Source of the DNA: Thuidium tamariscinum | Taxonomy: Eukaryota; Streptophyta; Bryopsida; Hypnales; Thuidiaceae | Direction of reading: 5' to 3' | Assembly (NCBI GenBank): GCA_947034885.2 | Contig: OX344751.2 | Coordinates: forward strand, 18,662,001-18,726,000 | Length of the DNA stretch: 64,000 bases | In this document: positions 23,072 through 34,947 of the stretch, in pieces | Layout of the letters: each line of letters begins with the position of its first letter | How positions within the stretch are numbered: the stretch's first letter is position 1 | Program-made: the position numbers and the translations under genes | Notes under the pieces: generated by a model | Database searches by the model: none | Seen by the model: the letters and a program-made list of their open reading frames with translations, nothing else | What the model was told of the DNA's origin: nothing

Positions 23072-26000
23072 TAAGGTAGGAGGCTCGAAAAGCGAGCAGG
23101 CTGTAATTCCCACCCATAGGTTAGGCAAGGAAATAATGAAAGCAAATTGTAAAATGAAGCAGCGTAATTGCATTGAGCGGAATTTCGTCTGCATGCTTCA
23201 TTTATGCTTTAGTTCATGTCCGTATTCCTAAGAAGAATTAGCTTTAGGAAAATTAATCACTTCTGAAATACTGGCGGCTACTTTCTGACTAGTGTCTAGT
23301 ACTGAATGATATAAAACACTATGGAGGCCTCCATTTGCATGCCATGGGCATGGAAGCACAACACGTAATGTTGTACTCTAGTAGGCAGTACAAATTAATT
23401 AGGAGGTGTAGGCCGCCAAAATCACTGAGTAGCCCAAACTTGTTAATCAATACAACAGTACATTTTCAGCAATGAGCACCGTAAAACAAAAATAGGAAAA
23501 CATTTAGCGGCTGTACCTGAAGAATGCTGTTGATCATGAGAGACGATGAGATTTGAGCTGCCCCCGAAGATTGGAATTCACTTTCACAGGTCTCCGTGTT
23601 AATGTCGTTTTACAGAAGATTGCAGTTTGAGTGAGGTCTTGTAATTCTAAGTAAGGAACGGTGGCTTTGTTGTTTGTCGTTCTAGTAAGGAAGATTAGGT
23701 AGGTCTGTGGAGTTAGCTGCAAACAAGTCCTTTGAATTCACTGAATTCAGATTCGGTGAATACATGGAACAAAACATGAGTGACGCTAGCCATTCCGATA
23801 GAAACAGTGCGGGCAGTGAAGGCAATCGAAGGAGCTGGGGCAGCAGCCAGTCCGATTTCTGCTGCAACGACGAGGACGATGGTGAGTTCTGCGAATACTA
23901 CGACGAAGACGTCTTCGAGCACGCAGGTCGCTTAGAAGAGGAAGCGGCCTATCGGGAGCTTCTAGACATGGACGTGTTCTCAGAGGAAGAAGACACGGCG
24001 GATGAAGGCGACGGCATTGACCCACACATGCTGCAGAAACGACGGGTCAGGCGCATGCTGAGGCGTCGATGTCCTCCGGACAGTGCGCCAGGCGGACTGC
24101 ATGGAGCTGAAGATTCAGTGGCCGACGGTCACATTGCGGAGCCCATGCCGGCAGGACGGACTGGATCTAGAAACGAGGACGGCGCTGTACTGGAGGACGA
24201 CAGCGCTGCGCCGGAGGACCAGGCCGGGAAGATGCGCACATCCCTTGGCGGGACCACCTACAGCCTCCGTTCGCGGCCCCTGCCTTCGTCAGCGGCAACC
24301 GCACTTGATGACGTTGCATCGCAGTGGGGCCAAGGGGTCCGGCGCTCAGCCTTCCACGCTCCGGAGCTGCGCCCCACTATGACATCGGAGCCTGTCGGCT
24401 CTGCAGCACCGAAGACACAACGTGCAACAGGTATTGATTTCGATGCCACAGTTCCTGGGAATGGCGAGAGAGGCAGCGGGACCCAAGGTGGAAAACGAAA
24501 ATTAAAACGCAATGGAAATTGGAGTGACTCACAGTTGAAGAGGGCTTTGGCTGATGTTGACGACGATATGCCTATGAGAACTGCTGGCAGGAAGCATGGT
24601 ATACCGTCCTCAACTTTGAGAGGACATTTCTATGGCACTACCTTACAGAGAAAGAGAGGTAGAGAAGGAGTCCTATCTGATGCTGAAGAAGCTGAACTTG
24701 TACAGTTCTTAATTAAAATGCAGGAACTAGGATTTCCTTACAGTATGGGACAGTTGCAGGAGAAAGTAGGTATCCTTACCCAAGGGAGAGTCACACCTTT
24801 CAGAGATGGAGTGCCAGGGAGTGGTTGGCTGAAATGCTTTAGAAAAAGGCATGAGGAGTTAGTTCTAAGAAAAGCTCAAGCACTTCCTCAAAGTCGAGCT
24901 AAAAATCTGTGTCCTGAAACAGTGGCTTCTTTCTATGAGAACTTGGGAGTGCTATACCAAAAAAACAACTATGAAGCACACCAAATCTGGAACTGTGATG
25001 AAAGCGGAGCTCAAGCAGGGCGTGATGGTGGGGGCTATGTATTAGCAAAGAGAGGATCCAAAGATGTTCACAAAGTGGTTCCTGACCAAAGAGAGTGGCT
25101 ATCTGTTCTGTCATGCATTAATGCTCAAGGTGAGAAGGTTCCAAACTTCTACATCTTCAAAGGAAAACGTAGAGTGAGAGACTACCTCAGCAAAACAGGG
25201 GAGCCCAATGAAAGCATGGCAATGGAAGTGAACGCTTACATGACTAATGACTTATTCAAAGAATGGATGTGTCACTTTTTATTGCAGTTGTCTACTTCAT
25301 ATGACTTGTCCCCTACCAAGAGGCACCTGCTGATTTTAGACGGCCATAGCTCCCATGTGACCATGGAGGTGATCAAGTTGGCCATGACTCAAGGACTGGA
25401 TCTATTAAGTTTACCTTCCCACACCTCCCACGCTCTCCAGCCTCTAGATGTGACCTGCTTCAGACCATTCAAAGCAGCATTCCGAGCCTATAGAGACAAG
25501 TGGACTCTAAATCACAAGGGGAAGAAGCCTATGAAGAAGACTTGGCTCAGTGGGTGGCATCTGCATTACGGCGAGCTCTCACTCCTCAGAACATCACCAA
25601 GGCATTTGAATGCACTGGGATCTTCCCTTTCAATCCTAAAGCCATGGATTCGAAAATGGGACCCAGTGAGGTGTATGACAGAAGAGAAGGAGGACCAGGC
25701 AGCCCATCACCACACATGCAGAGCACACAAACACCAGAACTGCAAGAATGGGAGGTCAAGGAGATTTTTCATGAAGACACAAGTAACATTCCCAACTGCC
25801 AACATTACTATGTCGATGTTGATGGAGAAGAAGACCATGGAGTGGAGAAAGAAGGCAATGCACCTCAAGGAGCTCCTGACGGACGACCTGGCAGCTTCTC
25901 CGACCTACTGCGGCTTCCTAGGATACCAGCGCCACCCCTTTCGAAGGTCACCTTGCAGCCTCGGATCGACTATCAACACTCCATATTGTTGACAGAGGAA

Positions 26001-27353
26001 CAGCACGTGCAGCAGTTGGAGGACCTCACTTCCAAAAGAACCTTGGCTGCACAAGAACGCTAGAGAAAGCAAGATTAGAAGGAGGCCACGAAGCACCTGA
26101 GAGCGCAGCAGAAAAGAGACAAGGAAAAAGCAAAGCAAGCGAGGGCAGCGGAAAGAGAAGCTAAGAAGAAGCATAAGGAGCTGTGGAGTGTGAAGAATGT
26201 CAAAGCACTTGGAGACAAGCTCCATGAAGCAATCAAACGGAACGCTCCAGTGTTCGGTTATCAAGCTCCTTACTGTGGAAACGCCCCACAAATCTGCAGA
26301 GACAACCAGAAGCTCGCTTTGGAGAGGCGAGCAGCTAAGAAGAAGGGCAAAGACACTTCTCAGATGCCAGTTCCTCAAGATGTCCGCCCTGCCCCACTCT
26401 CAAACTCTGTGAATATGGTACAACCGTTCCTCTTTCCTTCCACTCTGCACTACGCTATGCCATCGTCCTCAATGTTTGTAGCTGGTCCTTCTACAGCTGT
26501 GAACACTCTTCATCTATACAACACCCAGCAACTCTGAAGACCGGCGGCCTGATCACTGCCCTACTAAAGGTGGAACAACTGAGGATCGCTCCAACACAAG
26601 GAGAACACGGCGGACACCGGCGCTTTGGCTTGTACAGTTTTGAGCTTTGAAGACACTGATGACGCAAGGGAAAGCGGAGGAGGCGGTCTCGCACGCCTCG
26701 CGGACTGCAGACCGTCCGCTTACGGTGGCCCTCAGCACCGACGACAGAGAATCCGAGGGGCAGGGCGGGAGGCACGGAGGCGCACTCCCAACGGATCGAC
26801 GATGGACGAAAGGGCTGTTTTGAATTTTTTTGATTTTCAAATTCGGCGACGTGGCGGGCTTCTATGCTGTGTTGGCAGGGTAGCGGAGGGGTCCATTTTC
26901 GGACGGGCTCTGCGCTCTCAACGCCCGCGCCTGCCAGTGGGCAGCCTGGAAGCCTGCGCGCTTTTTAATTCACCATGTTGTACAGTTCCGCTTCCTCTCT
27001 GTAGCAGTCAGCTTCCTCTGATGCGGTTTTACTTTTCTTATGGACCCCTGTACCACTGCTGTCAGCGCTGCCATCATCACCTTTTCTTTTTTTTGGAAGT
27101 CACTCGCTATATTTAGTGGCTGTGGTATTTCAGGAAGCTTGCGGCCTATGCGCTGCTGTAGATACCTACGACTTCTTACGAAATAAAATCACTGTTTATT
27201 CAGAGCACTTCCAAATAATTTGATTCCACTTCTGTTCGATGTTATCACTTCTTGGCCGTCCTTTGACACTATGAGCACTGTGTTTGTCCGAAAACTCAGA
27301 TCCACAGAGGTCTCTTTCACCTTAAATGCTCCATTTCCGAGCCTCCTACCTTA
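23072..27353 (+). mobile_element. Tigger/pogo-like DNA transposon (4.28 kb) with TA duplication
   Basis: TA at 23,072-23,073 and 27,352-27,353. The inverted ends are AGGTAGGAGGCTCGAAAAGC and the reverse complement of CATTTCCGAGCCTCCTACCT (about 16 bp identical, then imperfect). It encodes a pogo-type DDE transposase (23,764-26,537) and is clearly GC-richer than its flanks. TA duplication, transposase type and size fit Tigger/pogo of the Tc1/mariner superfamily. It is the only copy here with coding capacity and the likely relative of the source of the AGGTAGG MITEs. The transposase is broken, so it is not autonomous now. Confidence 0.85.
23764..26537 (+). pseudogene. Tigger/pogo-type transposase (CENP-B/DDE), one frameshift and two TAG stops
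   Basis: The likely start is the ATG at 23,764; the frame is also open upstream without an ATG. Order: an acidic N-terminal region; a pipsqueak-type helix-turn-helix (about residues 255-300, WSDSQLKRALADV...GIPSSTLRGH); a CENP-B-like second helix-turn-helix (PGSGWLKCFRKRH); then the DDE_1 catalytic domain. The acidic triad is visible as D412 (IWNCDESG), D526 (LLILDGHSSH) and D562 (HALQPLDVTCFRPFK), giving D-x113-D-x35-D. A one-base frameshift near 25,530-25,545 separates this from the continuation (DLAQWVASALRR...GIFPFNPKAM). The second frame runs on through TAG codons at 26,061 and 26,076, a Lys/Arg-rich coiled segment, and ends at TGA 26,535-26,537. The catalytic residues survive but the ORF is not functional as it stands. 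Confidence 0.85.
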
Positions 27354-27959
27354 CAGGAAACTCCCTTGTCAGTCATCGGACACCAAACATCCATGTCGAT
27401 GTTTATGGGTTAATTGCCTCCAGTTTGGTCCATCAACTAAAAGTGTTGCTACAGCTTTGACATCTAGGTTTCCCCTTGATGCAGTCCTACTTTAGCAAGA
27501 ATGACATTAAAGAAATCTGTCAATCTCTACAACATGAAACAATGGGCTCTTCGCTTGCCGTTGGAACCTCCTTCACATAGGATCAACAGTTGCCCATTAC
27601 CTCCTGAGTGAACACCCTTGAACTCAAACTTCAACAAACGCCCTCTACTACCATTCTTTCATGCTAGTGCAAACATACCGTAATTGCCTATACCACAGCC
27701 ATTAAGCATTGTTGATTGTGAATGATATTTGATTGATTTTCTTAACTCTTGAACGTCGTCACGGATGTTAGGCATCCTTTGAATGAGAAAAAATCTTCCT
27801 TCTAAGATAGAACTATAACTTTTCATCCTTAGTATTAGGGGTGAAAAGAATGGGAAGATCTTCTACAACACTTTGACTTCAAATGAGTATAAATGACTTT
27901 TTTAAAGTAGACAATGTCACATGATATCAACAACCACCGGTCTGTCCTTTAAGGGTTAA

Positions 27960-29294
27960 GAGTAAGGGTCATGAACTCATGGTGATAGGAATTAATGAAG
28001 CTTTAGAAGAATCTGTGAATTTTGAGTTTGATGCAAGCATTCAACACTTTTTTTTTGCACCTCAGGCAGGCAAAGACGGAGATTCTCCCCCCATGTCTGA
28101 CAATTGATAACGAGAAAGATGACCCTAATTGAGCCGAACCAACTCAGAACAAAGTGAATGTTTCCACATAACCTGCACCTTTTCTGTCTTTGGCAGACAA
28201 AAAAAGTTACTGATCAGTTACCAAACTCCAGATGAATTAGCAAGGCCTTTTTAATAAGTAGCTTTGTCTTCTAGGGCTTTTGAAAAGCAAAAAAATAAGT
28301 TAGCATCAGGGTCTAGTTCAATGTAATTTTTCTCTTTTTCCAAACAAATGAAACGAGATTTCATTGCCAGGGTAAACAAAGTCTTACAACAGCCACCAGC
28401 TACAGGTGGCCTGGTGGAATGACAGAGAGGACAAACAGGGTTCAATATACTGTAACTTTAATATAAAAAAATGATCATTTCATGCTCTTTTTTTCCTTTT
28501 TCTTTTTCCTTGGATTTCATGCTCCTGTTTTACTTAGATGAGCCAGGATGCATGATTGCCTCGGGTTCCTCAATAATTCAGTGCAAGCCCTGCAATTTGG
28601 AAGTCAATGTTTCTGGAAGGAAGGAATGACGAATTGATGAAGATGTTGGGGCTAACTTAACTTATTACCCTTCCATGCATGAATTTGTTTGGGGGGCTGG
28701 CTTCACACATAGCATTCAGTAGCAGTAAGCAAACCTGCCTTCCTGTGGATGGAATGGTGCGGAATATTTTGCACCATATCAGTAACTACTGATTTCAGAG
28801 TTTGAGGTTGGGCAGTCCCTTGCTTGTTCAGGTCCTTATAACTGATTTAGCATTTAACAAAGTAAATCAAGCTGATCCAGTGGCATGTTGCCATGGTACA
28901 ATAACTTGTGCTGACAAATTGTGCTCTCAAGGCAAGTTGACATGCACCATTTCAAGTAAGTTACTATAAACTAATTCCTACCTTCTTTCCTTTCTGACTG
29001 CAAGGATGAACTCTGATTAGTTGGGGCTTTGGAGAGGAAAGGGAGCCCTTACTCACGCTACTGTACTGAATGTTATGCACATTTTTGCTAATATCTTTGA
29101 ACACATATTCATTGATGTCAATCTTATCAAATTACAAAGTAGTTGTGAAGAGAGGCCAAATTTAAACCCATCCGTTTCATTTGTTTAGGTGAGAAAAAAC
29201 AAAAAACAAAAACAAACTGCCTAACCAACAATATAGCATCGATCCAAAATTTGAGGTTTGTTTTAGTGTATGCAATAAAATTCCTTCAACTAAT
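27960..29294. other. Intergenic DNA, no gene seen
   Basis: An imperfect relative of the 26-bp palindrome lies at about 28,762-28,787. A 64-codon minus-strand ORF (28,445-28,251) starts with CPLCHS but has no further zinc-binding pattern and is not called a gene. Confidence 0.5.
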
Positions 29295-30259
29295 TTAACC
29301 CCTAAATGGTTTTGACTATGTTTTCACAAAAACTGTTCCAAAACTATCGTTTTTAATACATGTACCAAAACTTAGAAAAACAATATATTTTGACACATAA
29401 AACCATAGGATCTTGTAGTAAGCTTGTCTGAAAAGGTGTGGAAATTTTTTTAGAATTTTCCTCCATGTAGATCGGAAGATATTAGCATTTGAATTGACAA
29501 AAATCATTAAATTGGGCATTTGGACTTCACAAGGCCACATTTGTATGAAAAAAAAGTTCAAATTGGATGTTATTCTTTGAATTCATTCTAAAAGTCAACT
29601 TGCATATACGCTCAAATTTTTTCAAATCATTTGGAATTGTACAACATATAGGAAAAAAATTGAAAGTAGAAAGAAGTAGAAAATGAGCAAAAATACTAAA
29701 TTGTAAACAATTTATTTATGGAATTGAAAAATGCCAATTCCACTGATTAAAATGTTATAATAAACAATTTACACGCACTGTTTTTATTTTTTCTCCAAAA
29801 TATTAAATATTGAATTAATTAAAGGATTTCAACCTTTTCTTTGTAGTGTAGAGATTCTATAACTACTGTAGTTGCAAACTAACCCTAGGAGGCCAGGACT
29901 ACCCCAAACTAAAAGCCCTCATAACTTTTGACTCATTGATCAAAATCAAATGGTTCAAAGCTTTTCACTTAGGTAAAAATCTAATAAACCAATTTCAAAT
30001 TTTTATTTATTAAAAAATAATTTCTAGAGAAGTTTTTTTTGCTGATCGGATTGCCAAACAAATAAAAAAAGTGACATATCATGCTATAACTTTTTAACCA
30101 TGTAATCAAAAGCTATGAAAATTGTTGGGCCTAGAAACTATTCCTTGGATGCATGTTGTGTGAATTTTTTCTTAAAAATAAAATAAAATCTCCATTCATA
30201 GTGAGTTGCCTAAAATTGCTATATTGCCAAAAATCACAATTTGGGCATTTAGGAGTTAA
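29295..30259 (-). mobile_element. piggyBac-like non-autonomous element (copy F, inverted)
   Basis: TTAA at 29,295-29,298 and 30,256-30,259. The ends are CCCCTAAATGG and GGGCATTTAGGAG. Read on the minus strand it is collinear with copies C, D and E, including the GACTATGTTTTCACAAAAAC block at the plus-strand left end and AAATTGTTGGGCCTAGAA near 30,118. It has no coding capacity. Confidence 0.7.
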
Positions 30260-30681
30260 AATTTTATGGGTAATATTGAAGGTGAGCTATTGAAAGCTTT
30301 TATTATTCATTGAAAATGGCAATTACTTGATTTTAGAGAGGTCGTCAAAGGCATTTATGTACAATTAGTAGAAGTATAAAGCCTCAGGGTGTGTGTGAGC
30401 CCCGTCATTGTCACTCAGGCCTCGGATTTTTCTTTTTTTCGCTTATTGCTCGTATTTAGGGTAATTATGGTTAAAAACAACTAAAAAGAGTGCTCACAGT
30501 AGGATTGATACAATTCCTGCCAATGATGGAGAATTGGGTCTAAATATTTTAGAGTACCTTAAAAGACTCTTTAGAGCCAATTTCTACAACTTATCGGGAG
30601 ATTAGACATGATATTATGCAATTCACAGGAAATGGCACTAGCACCACGGGAGTCCAACAGTCTCCTATGGGTGTCACGGCG

Positions 30682-30789
30682 AAGCCAACTAGTGAAGATT
30701 CCCTTGTACGGGAATGATTCCTCCCCGGAGGAATTAAGCCAACTAGTGGAGATTCCCTCGTACGGGAATGATTCCTCCCCGGAGGAATT
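30682..30789. repeat. Tandem duplication of a 54-bp unit
   Basis: Units 30,682-30,735 and 30,736-30,789 differ at about two positions. Each contains AAGCCAACTAGTG, TACGGGAATGATTCC and TCCCCGGAGGAATT. Confidence 0.9.
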
Positions 30790-31500
30790 AATTCCGCCAC
30801 AGTGCAATTTCTGCTTTGTTTAGACAGTGTGGGTTGTTAGCAAAACTTGGCACTTGTCATTGGGGGGCTTCCTAGAAGATCCCCTAAAAGTCTCGTAATT
30901 TTCTGGATTACGAAAATGACTCCATGGGAAGTCAACCGCTTTTACCGGCAATTGGAAATTCATGGAAAATTCCACGGTGATGGTAAAATCCCACTAAAAA
31001 TTAGGATAGTATGTTTTAGCCTAATAAAGCGTCCCGCCAAATTTCAAGACATTCTGATAGCGGCAAGTACCAGAACCAGCGGCGGCTACAACTTTCTAGG
31101 TTTTTACCAAAACTCTTGCGAGTTGACCGGCGCACGGGGAGCATATGGAGTCCGATTCGGGTCAACTTAGACTCTTTTCCAACATTCTTGGGCCTTCCCA
31201 ACAACCTGGGCTAGTCAAAACCTTTGGGAAAAATCAATTCCAAAAGATAGATTTTCCGCCCTTTTTACCGGTTTGTGAATGTTAGCTTTGGAGCGCATTT
31301 GGGTTCCGAGAGTAAGGGGTAGGGGTTCCTTTAGACTAATTTGGGTCTTCTGGAGCCAATGGCGTTGTCCGTTTGGCGATCGGACCATTTCTCCAAAAGT
31401 TAGAATCACTACAGCAGTTGGGTAGATTTTTAATTCGTTAATTTGGTTTTTTGTAGTTAGTTTAGTTCGTAACTTGAGGGGGGAGGAGGCCTTGGAAATG

Positions 31501-31507
31501 TATAAAA
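31501..31507 (+). promoter_or_regulatory. TATA box
   Basis: TATAAAAGGCC sits between purine-rich and C/T-rich stretches. The C/T-rich sequence just downstream (CCTCCCCCTCCCC) suits a transcription start region. No protein-coding ORF follows closely. Confidence 0.4.
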
Positions 31508-32194
31508 GGCCTCCCCCTCCCCTCATTTCACACCTCTAACCTCTTACACTTCTTATCATTTCTAATATCATTTTCAAACATCAACCACTACCATCTTCTA
31601 TTGCCATTTTTCAATCCTTCTTTAGTGTCATTTGATTACTATATTGCAAGTCCAAGGACGTGTGTTGCCCACCTTCACGCTACTCCAACTTTGTTGGTAT
31701 TTTCTAAACTACCTTTGCTATTACAAGTTGTCTTCAATTATTGAAGCATTTTGTTGGGGATTTATTGAAAGTCCTTGTGTCCTCTTGGGGGTTCTCCTAA
31801 CTCCTTGGGTCTTTTGTATTAGTCATTTTGTGACTCTTGCAATTTTGAAATCATAATCCTTCGTGATTAGTCTCTTCGGGGAATTTACAGCCTGGATAGG
31901 CTTATTGAGAATTCCCCCCGGGCCTAACCGTTGAATTGTGATCCACGAAAGCCGTGTTTAGAGGAAACTCTAACTCTTGGGAATTCCTTGGGAGGCAACT
32001 CCTTGCCAAATTCTCCAGGAAACACGGGTGAGATTCCTTAGACGGCGAAGCTATCGCCAAATTTTAAACATTTTTATCAATTATTTTGCCAAACGGCGAA
32101 GCTTTGACTTCCTAAGTAAAATTCCGTGTTTTGTTTTGTCAAAGGGTCCCCAATTGGAGACCCAAAGTTTGGCGAGCAACAGCCAGAATTTGGT

Positions 32195-32345
32195 AACAAA
32201 GCAAGCCAGTTCGGCCAAGGAAGCCAGTTCGGCCAAGCAGCCAGTCGGCCAGGCAACCAGTTCGGTAAGCAGCCAGTCGGCAGGCTACCAGCGAGGCCCA
32301 GTCAGGGCTCGGTTATTGAAGCCAGGCCATACGGCCACTTAGCCA
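32195..32345 (+). repeat. Short degenerate tandem repeats of GCCAGTTCGGCCAAG type
   Basis: The motifs AGCCAGTTCGGCCAAG, GCCAGTCGGCC and AGCCAGTCGGC repeat irregularly with a period near 15-18. In one frame this yields QFGQ-like repeats inside a 75-codon ORF (32,126-32,353). The peptide looks like a by-product of the repeat, not a conserved protein. Confidence 0.6.
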
Positions 32346-32360
32346 GGCCATGAAACCAAA

Positions 32361-34947
32361 TTTTTTCCATCATACCATCACTACTGGGGATGATGCCTGA
32401 GGGCCCCCACTTTGTTTTTCCAGAGTTTTTTTTGAACACCAGGTGTCAACTGGTTGAGAGAGAAAGAGGGAAAAAACTATTTAGTGATAATTTTGCATTG
32501 GGAAAAATTAGATTAAACTACAGAGAGGGTTCTGAGAAGAAAGAAAGTTGTTGAGAGATCATAGGACTTCCAAAAATCCAGATTTCCAAGCCAGGTTAGC
32601 CCAAAGCCAAATTCAGTCAAGTAGAAAATTCCAGAGTGTTGAAACTTGAGAGGCCAGACCAGCCAGTAGCTGGATGCTACAAAATCTGAGTTTTAAAACA
32701 AAGTCAACCAGGGTTGATTGATCACATCAGCCACCGAGAGGCCCAGACCAGCAAGGCTGAGTTCAATTGAAGAGAGATCAGGACCAGACAGCAAGGTTGG
32801 GTTCAATTTAAAGAGAGATCAGCTCATTGGGAGCAGACTAACCAAGTAGCCTCACCACCAACATTTAGACTCCAGTTCCAACTCCAACACGCTCTCCTCC
32901 AACAATTCAGTGCAATCTCATGCAAGCTCTCATCTCTCAACTTTCAAGATACAAGTCCTTAGCAAGTGCGGAAGTAGAATGATATGCAAGCATTGAAGTT
33001 GGGAAGAGGGAGTTAGGCCCAAGTAGGGAATCATTGACTTTTGTGTCATATCTAGCCTAGGAAGAAGAAAAAAGACAAATAGAAAAAAACAAAAGAATAA
33101 GTTGACTTTGAGTAGTTTAGAGAATTTGCCAATTTAGAGAAAAGTTGGAGAACCTTAGTTGTAGTGAGATTGACTTTCAAAACCATCTAATGGTTAATTT
33201 CAAAAATTAGATTTTATTAAGATATTTTATAGGTTGACTTTGGGGATTATTTAAAAGGGAAAGAAGAAGCTCGAAGGATAAAGAAAACAAAAACAAAACA
33301 AAGGTAAGTAAAGGAAGGAGGTTTTGAAGGGAAATACCCCATTCAACGGTATTCAACCAAAAAACACAGAAATGGAGGTGGAATTGGCGCCGCGTGGAGA
33401 ATTGATGGGAGCGCACGAAGACCCCAAGATTGCTATGTTGGAGGTTAGTTCTTAAACCTATTTTCTCATTTACCCTTCTTTTGATTTTTATCTAAATTAG
33501 ATTCTAGTCTAGACAACGTATCAATTAGGTTATTTTTTCAATTAGAATTAAGCATAATCAATTAGCATAGGAAAGTTTCTGCTTCCAAAACAAAGACAAC
33601 AATTCGAACAAACATTCCAAAGATAATGCAAACCAATAATATTTCCAAGATTAAACCAAGGTTAGAAGATTTAGGTTTTAGAAAATTAGACAATTGATTA
33701 GAAGTAGAAGTAGAAGATTAAAACCCAAAAAGTACTTCCAAGGTAAAAACAAGAAATAAGTAAATTTTGGAGAACCGGACAACGGTCAAAGTTTACTTAA
33801 AATTCATTTTACCCAAGGATTTAAAAGGTGGAAGTTGAATTAGGATAAAAAACCAAAGATAAAAGTCAACTAAGGATTGGACTCTTCGGCAAAAAGGAAT
33901 TCAATTAGGTAATTTTGATGAACCGGTTAACGATCAAAATTTACCATAAGAATTTCATATTTACCTCACCGTCAAAAGTCGAGGTTTTACTTTTGCAAAG
34001 GTAAAATTATTCCTTTTTTGACCAAAACCAATTCACTTATTCCAATTTTATCCAAAAATAGCCAAGATTAGTCAAAACAATCATCAGTTAAGTGAAAGCC
34101 CATCAAAGACAAAATAGGAATAGAATTACCCAAAAGATATCTTAGAACGGGAAAAAAACCAAAGAAAGGGAAAAACTTAGCAAAGACTTAGGCCTTGAGG
34201 GAATAGGAAGTAACTAAAGACACTCAATTGATTCCGATAGATAGACCTTTATCACTCACCAGTGCGGAAGCTAAGTGGCTAACTCTTAGAATCCAAGGAT
34301 AATCAACTTAGCGATTGCCAATAGACAAATTAGGAGTAGGAATTAGAAAGATCCATTGCTTGGAAGGCGTAACTGGATCACACGTAAGTTAGACACCCAC
34401 TAGGAATCACGCACAAAAGAGTAGAACCTGGTTGTGTACACTTTATTCCAAAGGTGGGAATAAAGCACCCACAAGGTGCACTCTTATTCATTTAGCTAGT
34501 GATGTGCAATCAAATGAAGGGTCATTTTAATTAGGGTGGAGCTAAATTTTAAAAATGACTTTGAAAAAAATTAGCATCATCACAATATATAGGAGATCTT
34601 CATAAATAATGAATCGTTGGAAAAAATAACAATTTTTTGGTTATTTTTAGATCTACAGTAGGATTCTCTAAAATAAAATAAAAATTGAAACTTTTGTGAA
34701 TTATAGTATCAATATAAGTATTGTAGACTGTAACTTTATATAAAATATCCGAAGTCCTAAATCTGATGTATAGTGTACTAAAGCATTTACAATTATAGAA
34801 TATTGTATATTGCAAGTAGTTGTTGAAGTCTTGACAGATGGAAATTAAAAAACACTCGATGAAAACGAACTAGAGTACTTAGCTATCTTCAATTTGTTTT
34901 CATGCAATAAGACTTATTCCTCTATTTCTGTAGACAAGAGTTTAGAG
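32361..34947. other. AT-rich and A-rich intergenic DNA, no gene seen
   Basis: It contains a purine-rich stretch (about 33,050-34,200) with repeated phrases such as AAGTAGAAGATTA. No ORF with recognisable content. Confidence 0.5.

Larger units (their letters stand above)
22904..27959 (+). mobile_element. piggyBac-like element (type H, ~776 bp) split by a Tigger-like element
   Basis: TTAA at 22,904-22,907 and 27,956-27,959. The ends are CCCTTAAAGGACAAACAAG and the reverse complement of CCGGTCTGTCCTTTAAGGG. The two arms remain similar in inverted orientation for about 170 bp (GTCAAAGC-CT-TAGA..TTTC.CCCTA and its complement). Removing the nested 23,072-27,353 element and one TA leaves about 776 bp. 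Related arms at 11,426, 38,931, 47,162 and 54,555 cover the insertion point in a form lacking the insert. Confidence 0.72.
30826..32360 (+). mobile_element. Possible LTR-like region with a TATA promoter
   Basis: The stretch begins TGTGGGTTGTTAGCAAAACT, an LTR-like start, and is GC-richer than the surroundings. It contains TATAAAA at 31,501-31,507, followed by a C/T-rich leader with no long ORF. Direct repeats GGCGAAGC(T) occur at 32,044 and 32,095. No second LTR, primer-binding site or polymerase ORF was found, so the call is tentative; a decayed untranslated gene is also possible. Confidence 0.3.

Noticed and set aside
26491-27116. ORFs on both strands in the 3' part of the Tigger-like element
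   Set aside because: They follow the transposase end in GC-rich transposon DNA, overlap each other on opposite strands, and have Arg/Ser-rich peptides without domains.
28251-28445. 64-codon minus-strand ORF with CPLCHS, considered a LINE zinc-binding tail
   Set aside because: The second half of the metal-binding pattern is missing, and there is no A-tail or target duplication nearby.
32126-32353. QFG-repeat peptide considered as a nucleoporin or prion-like protein
   Set aside because: The peptide repeats follow from a short degenerate DNA tandem repeat. The ORF is only 75 codons and lies in a region lacking other gene signals.
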